In this document: positions 1 through 7,247 of the stretch, one piece after another
Numbering within the stretch: the first letter of the stretch is position 1
Layout: each line of letters opens with the position of its first letter
The notes under the pieces: generated by a model
The model's database searches: none
Told to the model about the DNA's origin: nothing
The model's input: only the letters and a program-made list of their open reading frames with translations
Made by a program: the position numbers and the translations under genes
Assembly: GCF_938045775.1 (NCBI RefSeq)
Contig: NZ_CALIBH010000266.1
Span: 1 to 15,011 of the forward strand
Direction of reading: 5' to 3'
DNA length: 15,011 nucleotides
Origin: an uncultured Campylobacter sp.
GTDB taxonomy: Bacteria > Campylobacterota > Campylobacteria > Campylobacterales > Campylobacteraceae

Positions 1-406
1 AAAATCACCCCGATGCCGAAAGGCTCGCAAATATCAAGCGCGCCCTCGGCAAATCTCATCAGCCACTGCGTATCGCGCGCGTAAAACGTGCATTGCGGAA
101 GCTCAAACGGCAGATCGCAAACGGGCACGTCAAGCAGCCTAAGCTCATCCTCGCCCAAACGATACTCGCGTCTAAGCTCGTCTCGCAGGAAGACAAGAGC
201 GTCTTTTACATACCGATCGATGTCTCGGGCGATGCGCTGCGCGAGCAAGACCCCACATCGTCCACATCCGCCGTATCCGCAGACACGAGGCAAAACGGCA
301 CCTCGCCGAAGCTTTCGCTTTTTAACCCCAGCTCCGCATACCAAATAAAGCCCTCGTCCGTCGCGACTTTTTCAAGCTCGCCAAATTCCCAAGCCATTTT
401 TTGCAT
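1..406 (-). pseudogene. Hypothetical protein gene, partial at left edge and apparently frameshifted
   Basis: I do not recognise this gene with confidence. It reads right to left from an ATG at 404-406, preceded by a GGCGGAAA ribosome site. The first frame gives about 50 plausible residues (MAWEFGELEKVATDEGF..., then CLVSADTADVDDV) but then drifts into low-quality sequence and stops at 206-208. The frame two bases further on picks up a well-formed protein from about 253 to the window edge (LLAQRIARDIDRY, DELRREYRLGEDEL, then TFYARDTQWLMRFAEGALDICEPFGIGV) with no stop. Joining the two at the run of four C (251-254, plus strand) gives one sensible small acidic protein, so I read this as one gene with a 1-base loss or 2-base gain. 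The overall pattern recalls DUF2262-like cytosolic proteins, but that is only a resemblance. It could be a true pseudogene, a sequencing error, or a programmed or variable frameshift. Plus-strand reading frames here are shadows. Confidence 0.55.
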
Positions 407-831
407 TTTATTTCCGCCTCATATTTTCGCGTCGTCTTTTAAAATTTTGACGCTGCGCTTATTCTTGCGCGCTGTATTTAATCCGCGTCGAAATAGAATC
501 CCGCTCGCTTCTTAAGCGGACGAGCAATGATAACGAAACAGATTACTTTTAAATTTTAAAATTTCAATGAAAAGCCGCTTTAAATTTAAAATTTCAAAAG
601 ATCCGCCGCTGTCCGCCGCGAGCGGCGATGAAATTTTAACGCCTCGTCTTACGGCGAAATTTTAAAATTTTAGCTCGCCGTGGGGATTGCGCCGTAAAAT
701 TTCAAGCTGAAATTCTAACTCAAAATTCCACGCCTGTAGCACAGAATTTAAAGCCCGAAAAATTCCATCGCGGCGACTTAGAATTTTACTCGTTAAATTT
801 TATAAATTTGTGCGCTTTTAAATCCGCAAAT
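407..831. other. Gene-free AT-rich gap with several inverted repeats
   Basis: I see no credible gene in these 425 bases. The stretch is dense in AAATTTTAAAATTT-type palindromes (around 547-570, 580-597, 655-672) mixed with GC-rich arms. Two hairpins can be drawn: CGCCGCT/AGCGGCG at about 603-626, and ACGGCG/CGCCGT at 651-681 enclosing the AAATTTTAAAATTTT palindrome. It must hold the 3' end of the minus-strand operon and the promoter of the gene at 1-406. No hairpin is followed by a clean T-run on the minus strand and no TATAAT box stands out, so neither signal is called. Confidence 0.5.
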
Positions 832-1245
832 TTAATACGCCTTTACGAGCCGTAAATTTTTTAGATATATGACGCCGTCAAAAACGCCGCCTCCATTCGG
901 CGCAGGCCAAGAAATAGCAATTCTTTTCGGCTCCTCGTCGTATTTAGGCTCGCAATAATTCTTTGAGCAGTCTATTTTAAATACCTCTTTATCGTTGCTA
1001 TCAAAATCCGTCAGGGTAGAATTTTTAGGAATTTCCAGCGTGTGGATTATGCGATACGGCTCGCCCTCTTTTGTGCGGGCGGACGTTATTTTTATTAGCG
1101 TGTCTGCGCTGTCGTCCGAAGTCCTATAAACTCCGTCTTGCCCCAAGCCCGCCAGCTCGAATTTTTTCTCTTTGCTATAAAATGCCGAGATTATAGAGCA
1201 GCCGCTTAAAAGCAAAACTGCCGCAAATAACGCAAACGCTCTCAT
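832..1245 (-). CDS. Small predicted lipoprotein, function unknown
   Basis: This encodes 137 residues. The N-terminus is a lipoprotein signal: MRAFALFAAV then LLLSGC, with the lipobox LSGC and the modified cysteine at residue 16. The mature protein is therefore expected to be lipid-anchored at the inner or outer membrane, facing the periplasm. The mature part is hydrophilic with two further cysteines in DCSKNYCEP (about 102-107), spaced suitably for a disulfide, and a GLGQDGVYRTSDD segment. I recognise no named family. The start is firm: TAAGGAGG lies a few bases before the ATG. It is the last gene of the der-to-lipoprotein operon, 24 bases after the UPF0210 gene. Nothing indicates a functional link to that gene. 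Confidence 0.85.
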   Translation of the reverse strand: MRAFALFAAVLLLSGCSIISAFYSKEKKFELAGLGQDGVYRTSDDSADTLIKITSARTKEGEPYRIIHTLEIPKNSTLTDFDSNDKEVFKIDCSKNYCEPKYDEEPKRIAISWPAPNGGGVFDGVIYLKNLRLVKAY

Positions 1246-1269
1246 CTTTCCTCCTTAGGCCGGTTAAAT

Positions 1270-2607
1270 TTAGTTTTTAAAACTATGAATGGGTGCCGGT
1301 ATCTGACCGCCGCGAGCGATGAAGTCTGCCGATGAGTTTTTATTTACGCTCATCACGGGCGCGCTGCCGAGTAACCCGCCAAACTCCAGCGTGTCGCCCT
1401 CTTTGCCTTTTGGGATTATGCGCACGGCGGTCGTTTTTTGATTTATCACGCCGATCGCGGCCTCGTCGGCTATGATCGCGGCGATCGTCTGCTCGGGCGT
1501 ATCCTGCGGGATCGCGATCATATCGAGCCCCACCGAGCAGATCGCGGTCATCGCTTCGAGCTTTTCTAAGCTTAACGATCCTGCGCGCACCGCGGCGATC
1601 ATGCCCTCGTCTTCGGAGACGGGGATAAACGCGCCGCTAAGCCCGCCTACTTGGTTGCACGCCATCACTCCGCCCTTTTTGACCGCGTCGTTTAGCAGCG
1701 CAAGCGCAGCCGTCGTGCCGTGCGTACCGACGCGCTCTAGTCCCATCTCCTCAAGCACGCGCGCGACCGAATCGCCCACCGCCGGAGTCGGAGCTAGCGA
1801 GAGATCGACGATACCAAATTTCACGCCCAGCCGCTCGGACGCCATTTGACCCACGAGCTGTCCGATGCGCGTGATCTTAAACGCCGTCTTTTTCACGGTC
1901 TCGGCGACCACGTCAAAGCTCGCTCCGCGCACCTTCTCAAGCGCTCGTTTAACGACGCCGGGGCCGCTGACGCCCACGTTTATGACGACTTCGGCCTCGC
2001 CCACGCCATGAAATGCGCCCGCCATAAAGGGATTATCCTCGACGGCGTTGGCAAATACGACCAGCTTTGCGGCGCCAAGGTCCGAAAGTCGCGCCGTCTC
2101 TTTGATCACGCGCCCCATATCGGCGACCGCGCTCATATTTATGCCGGTTTTGGTTGAGCCGATATTTACCGACGAGCAGACCTTTTGCGTCGCGGCAAGC
2201 GCGGCGGGGATGGAGTTTATTAAAATTTTATCGCCCTTTGCGTAGCCCTTTTGTACGAGTGCCGAAAAGCCGCCGATAAAGTCGATACCGACCTTTTGTG
2301 CCGCCTTATCCATCGCTCTAGCAAGCGGCACGTAGTCAGTAGCGTTCGTCGCCGCGCCGATGATGGCGATAGGCGTTACGCAGACGCGCTTATTTACGAT
2401 CGGGATGCCGAGCTCGGCTGAAATTTCATTGCCGACCTTTACTAGATCGCGCGCCTTATCGGTGATCTTGGCGTGAATTTTCTCCGCGGCTTTGTCGATA
2501 CCCGGATCGATGCAGTCAAGCAGGCTGATACCCATCGTGATCGTGCGGATGTCGAAATTTTGCTCCTCGATCATCGCGATCGTTTCGGTTACGTTTTTGA
2601 TGTCCAT
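1270..2607 (-). CDS. UPF0210 / PFL-family (DUF711) protein
   Basis: This 445-residue protein matches the UPF0210 family, often annotated 'PFL family protein' because its fold resembles the pyruvate formate-lyase barrel. The biochemical role is not established. Family marks seen here are the start MDIKNVTETIAMIEEQNFDIRTITMGISLLDC, the GFSALVQKGYAKGD segment, AVEDNPFMAGAFHGVGEAE in the middle, NQVGGLSGAFIPVSEDEGM near residue 320, and the C-terminal GGQIPAPIHSFKN. The length is typical. It has no glycyl-radical activation sequence, so radical enzyme activity should not be assumed. The ACT-domain gene immediately upstream is the usual partner across bacteria; the two genes are 9 bases apart and that gene's TAA overlaps the AAGGCG ribosome site used here. 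A sensor (ACT) plus enzyme-like partner is a reasonable inference. It is cytoplasmic, with no signal or membrane segment. Confidence 0.93.
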   Translation of the reverse strand: MDIKNVTETIAMIEEQNFDIRTITMGISLLDCIDPGIDKAAEKIHAKITDKARDLVKVGNEISAELGIPIVNKRVCVTPIAIIGAATNATDYVPLARAMDKAAQKVGIDFIGGFSALVQKGYAKGDKILINSIPAALAATQKVCSSVNIGSTKTGINMSAVADMGRVIKETARLSDLGAAKLVVFANAVEDNPFMAGAFHGVGEAEVVINVGVSGPGVVKRALEKVRGASFDVVAETVKKTAFKITRIGQLVGQMASERLGVKFGIVDLSLAPTPAVGDSVARVLEEMGLERVGTHGTTAALALLNDAVKKGGVMACNQVGGLSGAFIPVSEDEGMIAAVRAGSLSLEKLEAMTAICSVGLDMIAIPQDTPEQTIAAIIADEAAIGVINQKTTAVRIIPKGKEGDTLEFGGLLGSAPVMSVNKNSSADFIARGGQIPAPIHSFKN

Positions 2608-2616
2608 CTGTGCGCC

Positions 2617-2883
2617 TTAGATGTTGTGCATGGCGTCAAATATCGCCGAGCTTTGGATGTTGATTTTAACTTTTAGCTTTTCGCCTAGCTCGTTTAGCTC
2701 CTCGCGTAGAGCCGTGAAGTCCTGCTTTTCCTCGCTGGAAACCACCGCCATCATCGTAAAAAACTCATCCAAAACCGTCTGGCTGATGTCGTCTATGTTT
2801 AGCCCAAGCTGCGCGAGCTTAGCCGAAACGCCCGCCACTATGCCAACTTTATCCTTGCCGATCACCGTTACGATCGCTTTCAT
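2617..2883 (-). CDS. ACT-domain protein (UPF0237 family)
   Basis: This encodes 88 residues forming a single ACT domain: MKAIVTVIGKDKVGIVAGVS, then LGLNIDDISQTVLDEFFTMMAVVS, ending in an amphipathic helix. ACT domains bind small ligands, usually amino acids, at dimer interfaces; the ligand of this family is not known to me. The conserved pairing with the UPF0210 gene directly downstream is seen here, suggesting the ACT protein senses a metabolite and controls or binds its partner. The start is firm, with AAGGAG five bases before the ATG. The 54-base gap from the DUF2628-like gene upstream holds no clear terminator or promoter, so I keep it in the same operon. The length matches the family. Confidence 0.93.
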   Translation of the reverse strand: MKAIVTVIGKDKVGIVAGVSAKLAQLGLNIDDISQTVLDEFFTMMAVVSSEEKQDFTALREELNELGEKLKVKINIQSSAIFDAMHNI

Positions 2884-2937
2884 TCTTACTCCTTTTTAAA
2901 ATTTAGCGTTTTTGAGCGTGGAAGCCTTTTAAAACGG

Positions 2938-3435
2938 CTAAGCTTTGCCGCCGTTTGAAATTATCAGCGCAAACACAATTGCGACAAAAGCGTAAAATAT
3001 TACCGCGAGCCATATCGCCCATCTATTCACGCCGCCGCCCCGTCTTAGGGCTTCATCGTCCTGTTTATCCAGCAATGAAACAAAACTATAGCAAACGAAA
3101 TATTTCGCCATAGTTCCGCTACTGACGCTAATCGCCATTCCTATACTTCTATCATATTCATCCAAAAACGGAATAAAGCAGGAAATTAACACAACGGCAA
3201 ATAGGGCTGCGGCAATTTTATACTCCTTGCGGTACAGAAAAAAGAACAGCGTGCCGAAAAATCCCCACCAGCTCCACGTACTTACGTAATTTAACTCGCG
3301 CTGCTTGCCCGTGGCAAAAAATTTCTCGCAGGCGCGTGCGTAAATTTCAACCTTACTAGGAGTTTGCAAGAAAATTCCCAGCTTCTGCCGAAGCAGCTTG
3401 CCGTCAGATAAAATTTCTCTAGCGTAATCCGTCAT
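2938..3435 (-). CDS. DUF2628-like small membrane protein
   Basis: This encodes 165 residues of unknown function. A cytoplasmic N-terminal part of about 48 residues leads into the DUF2628-type signature: aromatic residues STWSWWGFFGTLFFFLYRKEYKIA (about 52-75), then a helix about 74-92. Further hydrophobic segments lie around 98-121 and 137-160, giving three or four membrane helices in the inner membrane. The family assignment rests on the W...FFG...LYRK.Y pattern and is reasonable but not certain. The start is preceded by TAAGGAG, in which the TAA is the stop codon of trpS, so translation is probably coupled to trpS. Nothing in the sequence shows a link between this protein and tryptophanyl-tRNA charging. 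Confidence 0.85.
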   Translation of the reverse strand: MTDYAREILSDGKLLRQKLGIFLQTPSKVEIYARACEKFFATGKQRELNYVSTWSWWGFFGTLFFFLYRKEYKIAAALFAVVLISCFIPFLDEYDRSIGMAISVSSGTMAKYFVCYSFVSLLDKQDDEALRRGGGVNRWAIWLAVIFYAFVAIVFALIISNGGKA

Positions 3436-3445
3436 CTCACTCTCC

Positions 3446-4420
3446 TTAGCGATAAATCCCCACGGCGGCGCGAACCTTTTGTATCAATGAAGCAGCCGTC
3501 GCAGCCGCCCTTTGCGCGCCCTGTCTTAGCATCTCGTCTAAAATTTCGCGGTGGCTTTGATAGTATTCGAATTTATCTCGCGCATCTTTGAAGTAGCTAA
3601 GCACGAGCTCGTTTAGATATGTCTTGAAGTGCCCGTGCCCCTCGCCTCCGCGCTCGTAGCGAGCCCGCAGCGCCGCTTGATCCGCCGCCTCGCTTAAAAA
3701 CAGCTTCGCGATATTATAGACATTGCATCCGCGCCACTGCTTAGGCGCTTCTAGCGGCTCGGAGGCCGTTACGATACTTGAAATTTGCTTCTTTAGCGTC
3801 GCGGCATCTGCAAAAATATCGATCGTATTGCCGTAGCTCTTGCTCATCTTCGCGCCGTCTGTGCCCGGCACGATCGCCACTTCATCATTTACGCGCGCTT
3901 GCGGAATAGTTAAAATTTCGCCGTGGGCGTTGTTAAATTTAAGCGCGATGTCTCGGGCGATCTCGACGTGCTGGATCTGATCCTTGCCCACGGGCACGAT
4001 CTCCGCGCTGTATAGCAGGATGTCCGCAGCCATCAGCACGGGGTAGCTAAACAGATCGTGTTTGCTCTCAAAGCCCTTTGCGATCTTGTCTTTGTATGCG
4101 TGCGCTCGCTCGAGCAGCCCCATCGGCGTGTATCCGCTTAAAATCCAGTAAAGCTCCAGCACCTCTTTCACGTCGCTTTGCACCCAAAACACCGTCTTTT
4201 TCGGATCGATCCCCAGCGACAAAAACGCCGCGGCGGCCTCGTAGGTGGAATTTTTTAGCTTTGCGCCATCGCTTACGGACGTGAGCGCATGGTAGTTTGC
4301 GATAAACATAAACATCTGCTCGCCCGCGTTTTGCGCATCCACCATCTGCTTGATACTCGCGAAGTAGTTGCCCAAATGCAGCTTGCCGCTGGGCTGAAGA
4401 CCCGTTAAAATTCTCATCAT
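3446..4420 (-). CDS. trpS: Tryptophanyl-tRNA synthetase
   Basis: This class Ic aminoacyl-tRNA synthetase charges tRNA-Trp with tryptophan using ATP in the cytoplasm. It encodes 324 residues, usual for bacterial TrpS. The HIGH-type ATP site is PSGKLHLGN (10-18) and the second signature is KMSKS (191-195) in the context GTDGAKMSKSYGN. The tryptophan-binding region (QSDV around 81-84, YPVLMAADILLY 126-137, VGKDQIQHVEIARDIA 144-159) is intact. There are two adjacent ATG codons. AAGGAG ends only two bases before the first but five before the second, so the true start may be the second (4417), giving 323 residues. It lies 7 bases after the aroK fusion gene and its stop overlaps the ribosome site of the next gene. 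Confidence 0.98.
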   Translation of the reverse strand: MMRILTGLQPSGKLHLGNYFASIKQMVDAQNAGEQMFMFIANYHALTSVSDGAKLKNSTYEAAAAFLSLGIDPKKTVFWVQSDVKEVLELYWILSGYTPMGLLERAHAYKDKIAKGFESKHDLFSYPVLMAADILLYSAEIVPVGKDQIQHVEIARDIALKFNNAHGEILTIPQARVNDEVAIVPGTDGAKMSKSYGNTIDIFADAATLKKQISSIVTASEPLEAPKQWRGCNVYNIAKLFLSEAADQAALRARYERGGEGHGHFKTYLNELVLSYFKDARDKFEYYQSHREILDEMLRQGAQRAAATAASLIQKVRAAVGIYR

Positions 4421-4427
4421 TGCTCCT

Positions 4428-5399
4428 TTAAATCAAAATCAAATCGCCGTCCACAAAACCCACGGCGACGTGCTTGCACTTAAAAATTTTTGCATCTGGC
4501 ATCTGCTCTCGCAGCTCGCGCAAAGCCTGTACGAGCAGTTTTAAAACCTGCCGCCACGAAAGCTCATTTAAAAATTCAAGCTGCAAGCGTGAATATTCGG
4601 GATAAAATTCATCCTCGTCCTCGCACGCCCAGTCGTCGTCATCCGCATCAAAGCTGCTCGATCCCGCGAGCTCAAGCGCGTAAGGCTCGTAAAGATCGAA
4701 GTGCCACGCGATCACCCGCTTTGGAATTTGCTCGCGCTCTAAGCCCTCTAGTAGCTCGCGCAGCTTTTGCTTTAGCGCCTCTTTCTTTTCAAGCTTATCG
4801 CCTTTGCCCTCTTTGCCGTGCGGCTTGGAATTTTTACCGCCGCCGGAGCGCTTTTGTTTAGACATCTTTTTCCCTTTTAAATTTAGCCCGTCGCAGGCGG
4901 AGCAAATTTCTTTTACGATCTTTTTTACGCTTTTATTTTCGACGTTGATTACGATGTCGGCCTTTTTTTCATACGCCCCGTCTCTTTGAGCGTGCAGCGC
5001 CGCGGCCTTTTGCAGATCCGCTAACAGCGGGCGCTTAGCAAATTTTTTCTCCGCATTCTCGCTATTTTTTAAGCGATTAATGATTCCCTCAAAGCTTGAT
5101 TTCAGATACACGACGGTGCCGATTTTGTTTAAATTTTTCACGGCGTAAAAGCCGCCGCCGGTGGAGATCACGGCGCAGCGGACGGACTTTTCTAAAAATT
5201 TCGCAAGGCCCTCTTCCATCTTTCTAAAGCTTTGCTCGCCCTGCTCTTTAAAAATTTGCCCGATCTTTTTATTGGCGTAGCTTTCGATCATATCGTCGCA
5301 ATCAAGCGCAAACATCCCGCTTTGCGCAGCCAGAGCCCGCGCTACCGTGCCCTTGCCGACTCCCATAAAGCCGATGAGTACGATGTTACCGCTCTTCAT
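4428..5399 (-). CDS. aroK: Shikimate kinase with fused C-terminal domain of unknown function
   Basis: Residues 1 to about 170 are a complete shikimate kinase, which phosphorylates shikimate with ATP in the chorismate pathway. Visible are the Walker A GFMGVGKGT (10-18), shikimate-binding LDCDD (D33, D35), R59, the GGG at 81-83, the lid KRPLL (121-125) and the RDGAY site (R139, Y143). The frame then runs on for about 150 residues: a Lys/Gly-rich linker (SKQKRSGGGKNSKPHGKEG), a charged helix, an acidic run (DADDDDWACEDEDE) and a conserved-looking end (VGFVDGDLILI). Usual length is about 165-175, so the tail is extra. An internal ATG at 4863-4865 (residue 179) has its own AAGGG ribosome site, so the tail may also be made separately as 145 residues. 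I chose the ATG at 5399; a GTG at 5408 is an alternative. The start overlaps der. Confidence 0.9.
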   Translation of the reverse strand: MKSGNIVLIGFMGVGKGTVARALAAQSGMFALDCDDMIESYANKKIGQIFKEQGEQSFRKMEEGLAKFLEKSVRCAVISTGGGFYAVKNLNKIGTVVYLKSSFEGIINRLKNSENAEKKFAKRPLLADLQKAAALHAQRDGAYEKKADIVINVENKSVKKIVKEICSACDGLNLKGKKMSKQKRSGGGKNSKPHGKEGKGDKLEKKEALKQKLRELLEGLEREQIPKRVIAWHFDLYEPYALELAGSSSFDADDDDWACEDEDEFYPEYSRLQLEFLNELSWRQVLKLLVQALRELREQMPDAKIFKCKHVAVGFVDGDLILI

Positions 5400-6771
5400 C
5401 GCTCTCACCTTTTTTGCGCGGCAGCAGCACTAGCGGACTTCCCGAAAGAGCAAAGCTCGCGCGCAGCCTGTTCATCAAATAACGCTTGTAGCTGAAATGT
5501 AGCGCTTGCGGGCGGTTCATTACAAGAGCGATCTTCGGCGGCGCAAAGCCGATCTGCGCGGCGTAGTAAATTTTAACCGATTTGCCCCGCTCGCGAGGTA
5601 TCGGATGGGTTTTGATCGCACCCTCTATGGCTTCATTAATCCTTGCGGTGCCGAGCTTGCGCGTGAAATTTGAATAAACCTCCAAAATGAGCGGGTAAAT
5701 TTTATGTATCCGCTTCTTGTCCGTCGCGCTGACGCTGATGATCGGCGCATAGGAAAGAAATTTAAACCTATCGCGCAAATCGCGGCAAAACTCGTCGTAA
5801 TCGCGCTCGCAAAGATCCCATTTGTTTAAAATTATGATGAGCCCGAGTTCAAATTTAGCCGCAAGTCCCGCGATGCGCTCGTCCAGCTCGTTTAGCGGCT
5901 CGCTTGCGTCAAGCACCAAAAGCGCGATGTCGGAGTTTTGCAGGATTTTTTCGGTGCGGTTTAACGCGAAACGCTCGATGCCCTCGATCTTACCGCGGCG
6001 GCGAATGCCCGCCGTGTCGATAAACTCAAGCGTACGCCCCCCAAATTCCGTGCTTTCGTTCACCGGATCGATCGTCGTGCCCGCGTAATCGCTCACGACC
6101 GAGCGCTGCGAGCCCACAAGTGCGTTTAGAAGGCTTGATTTACCGACGTTCACCCGCCCGATGATACCCACGCCGATGGTTTTGTCTGCATAAAATTCCT
6201 CGTCGCGCCCCTCTTTCGGCTCGCCCTCGTCGTTAAAGCCCTCTATAAAATCATCAAAAATTTCATCCTCGTCCTGCTGCGCGGGCGCAGGATCCAAAAA
6301 GCCGTAGATCCACTCTTTCAGCTCATCGATGCCGCTGTTGTGCGAGACGGAGATCGGGAAAAATTTAACGCCGAATTCGTTAAACTCCCAGCTGCGCTCC
6401 TCGTCGCGCTTGCCGTCGATCTTATTGACCGCCAAAGCGATGGGCTTACCGAGCTTTTGCAGCGAGAAAAATATCCGCCGCTCATCGTCGCTCGGAAGCA
6501 GCTTGCCGTCCGTCATAAAGATTATCAAATCCGCGCTCTTTGCCTCACTTAGCGTCTTAGCTTGCACGCGCGCAAACAGCTCGGAGGCGTCGTCCAGGCC
6601 GCCAGAATCGATCACTCGCACGCGACGATCGAAAATTTCGGCTTCGGCCCTATTGGTATCACGCGTCGTACCCGCAACGTCGCTCGTGATGGCGATGCGA
6701 GCGCCCGCTAGGCGGTTAAAAAGGCTCGACTTGCCGACGTTGGGGCGCCCGATGATGATCAAACTTTTCAC
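5386..6771 (-). CDS. der: Ribosome-assembly GTPase Der (EngA)
   Basis: Der is an essential GTPase with two tandem G domains that binds the 50S subunit during late assembly. This copy is 461 residues, normal for the family. First G domain: GRPNVGKS (8-15), SGG of DSGG (55-58), NKID (116-119). Second: GRVNVGKS (205-212), DTAG (252-255), NKWD (316-319). A KH-like domain follows, from about 372 (GTARINEAIEGAIKTHPIPRERGK). The linker between the G domains is strongly acidic (about 161-195). The start is a GTG at 6769-6771: AAGGA lies just before it and the protein begins KSLIIIGRPNVGKSS as in relatives. The same frame is open back to 6984, but that part is not protein-like. The gene overlaps aroK by 14 bases and probably heads the operon. 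Confidence 0.97.
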   Translation of the reverse strand: MKSLIIIGRPNVGKSSLFNRLAGARIAITSDVAGTTRDTNRAEAEIFDRRVRVIDSGGLDDASELFARVQAKTLSEAKSADLIIFMTDGKLLPSDDERRIFFSLQKLGKPIALAVNKIDGKRDEERSWEFNEFGVKFFPISVSHNSGIDELKEWIYGFLDPAPAQQDEDEIFDDFIEGFNDEGEPKEGRDEEFYADKTIGVGIIGRVNVGKSSLLNALVGSQRSVVSDYAGTTIDPVNESTEFGGRTLEFIDTAGIRRRGKIEGIERFALNRTEKILQNSDIALLVLDASEPLNELDERIAGLAAKFELGLIIILNKWDLCERDYDEFCRDLRDRFKFLSYAPIISVSATDKKRIHKIYPLILEVYSNFTRKLGTARINEAIEGAIKTHPIPRERGKSVKIYYAAQIGFAPPKIALVMNRPQALHFSYKRYLMNRLRASFALSGSPLVLLPRKKGESDEER

Positions 6772-6796
6772 GTTCGTCCTTGTAGTTTTTGGCGCG

Positions 6797-6802
6797 ATTA
6801 TA
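6797..6802 (-). promoter_or_regulatory. Likely -10 box of the der operon promoter
   Basis: On the minus strand a perfect TATAAT is preceded by a T-rich run (CTATTTTTGGT), as is usual for the principal sigma factor in Campylobacter, where a -35 box is weak or absent. The box lies 25 bases upstream of the GTG start of der, leaving a leader of roughly 20 bases. It is the only TATAAT in the gap that faces der. A TG two bases before the normal extended -10 position is also present. Confidence 0.65.
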
Positions 6803-7219
6803 ACCAAAAATAGATTAAAGCCAAATTCTACGCGCTCGCTCGCGGAGCTAAGCGGCAAAATTTTACAAAATTTAGGCGCTAAATTTAGAGAAATTTTACG
6901 CGACACGAACAGAGCGTCGCCTAGATAAAAGACGCCAAGGCGCGCGATCTGTCGCCGCAGATATCGCGGAATATGGAGCTGCACGCAAAATTTTATAAAT
7001 TTTAAAAACCTCGGTCTAAGTGCGAAAACTAGCGGTCAAAGTACAAAAACGGGCGAGAACGCGCGAAAGTATAAAAAACCCGCAGCTGCGTAAATTTTAC
7101 TGCTTTGCGCATTCAAGCGCAGAAGTACAAAACCGAGCCGTTGTGCCCAAACGCGCAAAAACAGGCGGCGTGGCGAAATATTAAAACAGCGGAATATTAA
7201 AATTTAATCATTATGCGTG

Positions 7220-7225
7220 TATAAT
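7220..7225 (+). promoter_or_regulatory. Likely -10 box of the permease-pair promoter
   Basis: A perfect TATAAT preceded by GTG lies 22 bases before the ATG of the first permease gene, with the ribosome site AAAGGGA between them. The T/A-rich upstream stretch contains a direct repeat AATATTAAAA (7177-7186, 7193-7202), whose second copy sits where a -35 box would be. A regulator bound there could control the pair; that is inference. Confidence 0.65.
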
Positions 7226-7247
7226 TTCGCAAATTTAAAGGGACGCG

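Larger units (their letters stand above)
6772..7247. other. Divergent intergenic region between der and the permease pair
   Basis: These 476 bases separate two divergent transcription units and contain no credible gene. At the left end is the der promoter; at the right end is the permease promoter. Between them, three similar words of the form AAGTAYAAAAAmC occur at about 7038-7050, 7066-7079 and 7122-7133, at spacings of 28 and 56 bases. A 10-base direct repeat AATATTAAAA occurs at 7177-7186 and 7193-7202, just upstream of the plus-strand promoter. The stretch 6772-6984 is an open but non-protein-like extension of the der frame. No tRNA or structured RNA is evident. Confidence 0.5.

Noticed and set aside
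93..515. Plus-strand reading frame of 140 codons
   Set aside because: It is antisense to the left-edge gene, low in complexity, and its end runs into the AT-rich gap. The minus-strand frames look more protein-like.
407..831. AAATTTTAAAATTT palindromes as regulator sites
   Set aside because: The same words recur in and between genes all over the window, so they look like a genome-wide word bias rather than specific sites.
6037..6042. Run of six C within der as a phase-variable tract
   Set aside because: It is short, lies in an essential gene, and the frame is intact.
6329..6928. Long plus-strand reading frame of 199 codons
   Set aside because: It is antisense to der, whose domains are complete; the translation is serine/arginine-rich shadow sequence with no ribosome site.
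6772..6984. N-terminal extension of Der by 71 residues
   Set aside because: The frame is open, but the sequence before KSLIIIGRPNVGKSS is not protein-like for Der, it would cover the TATAAT promoter, and a GTG with an AAGGA site gives the normal 461-residue protein.
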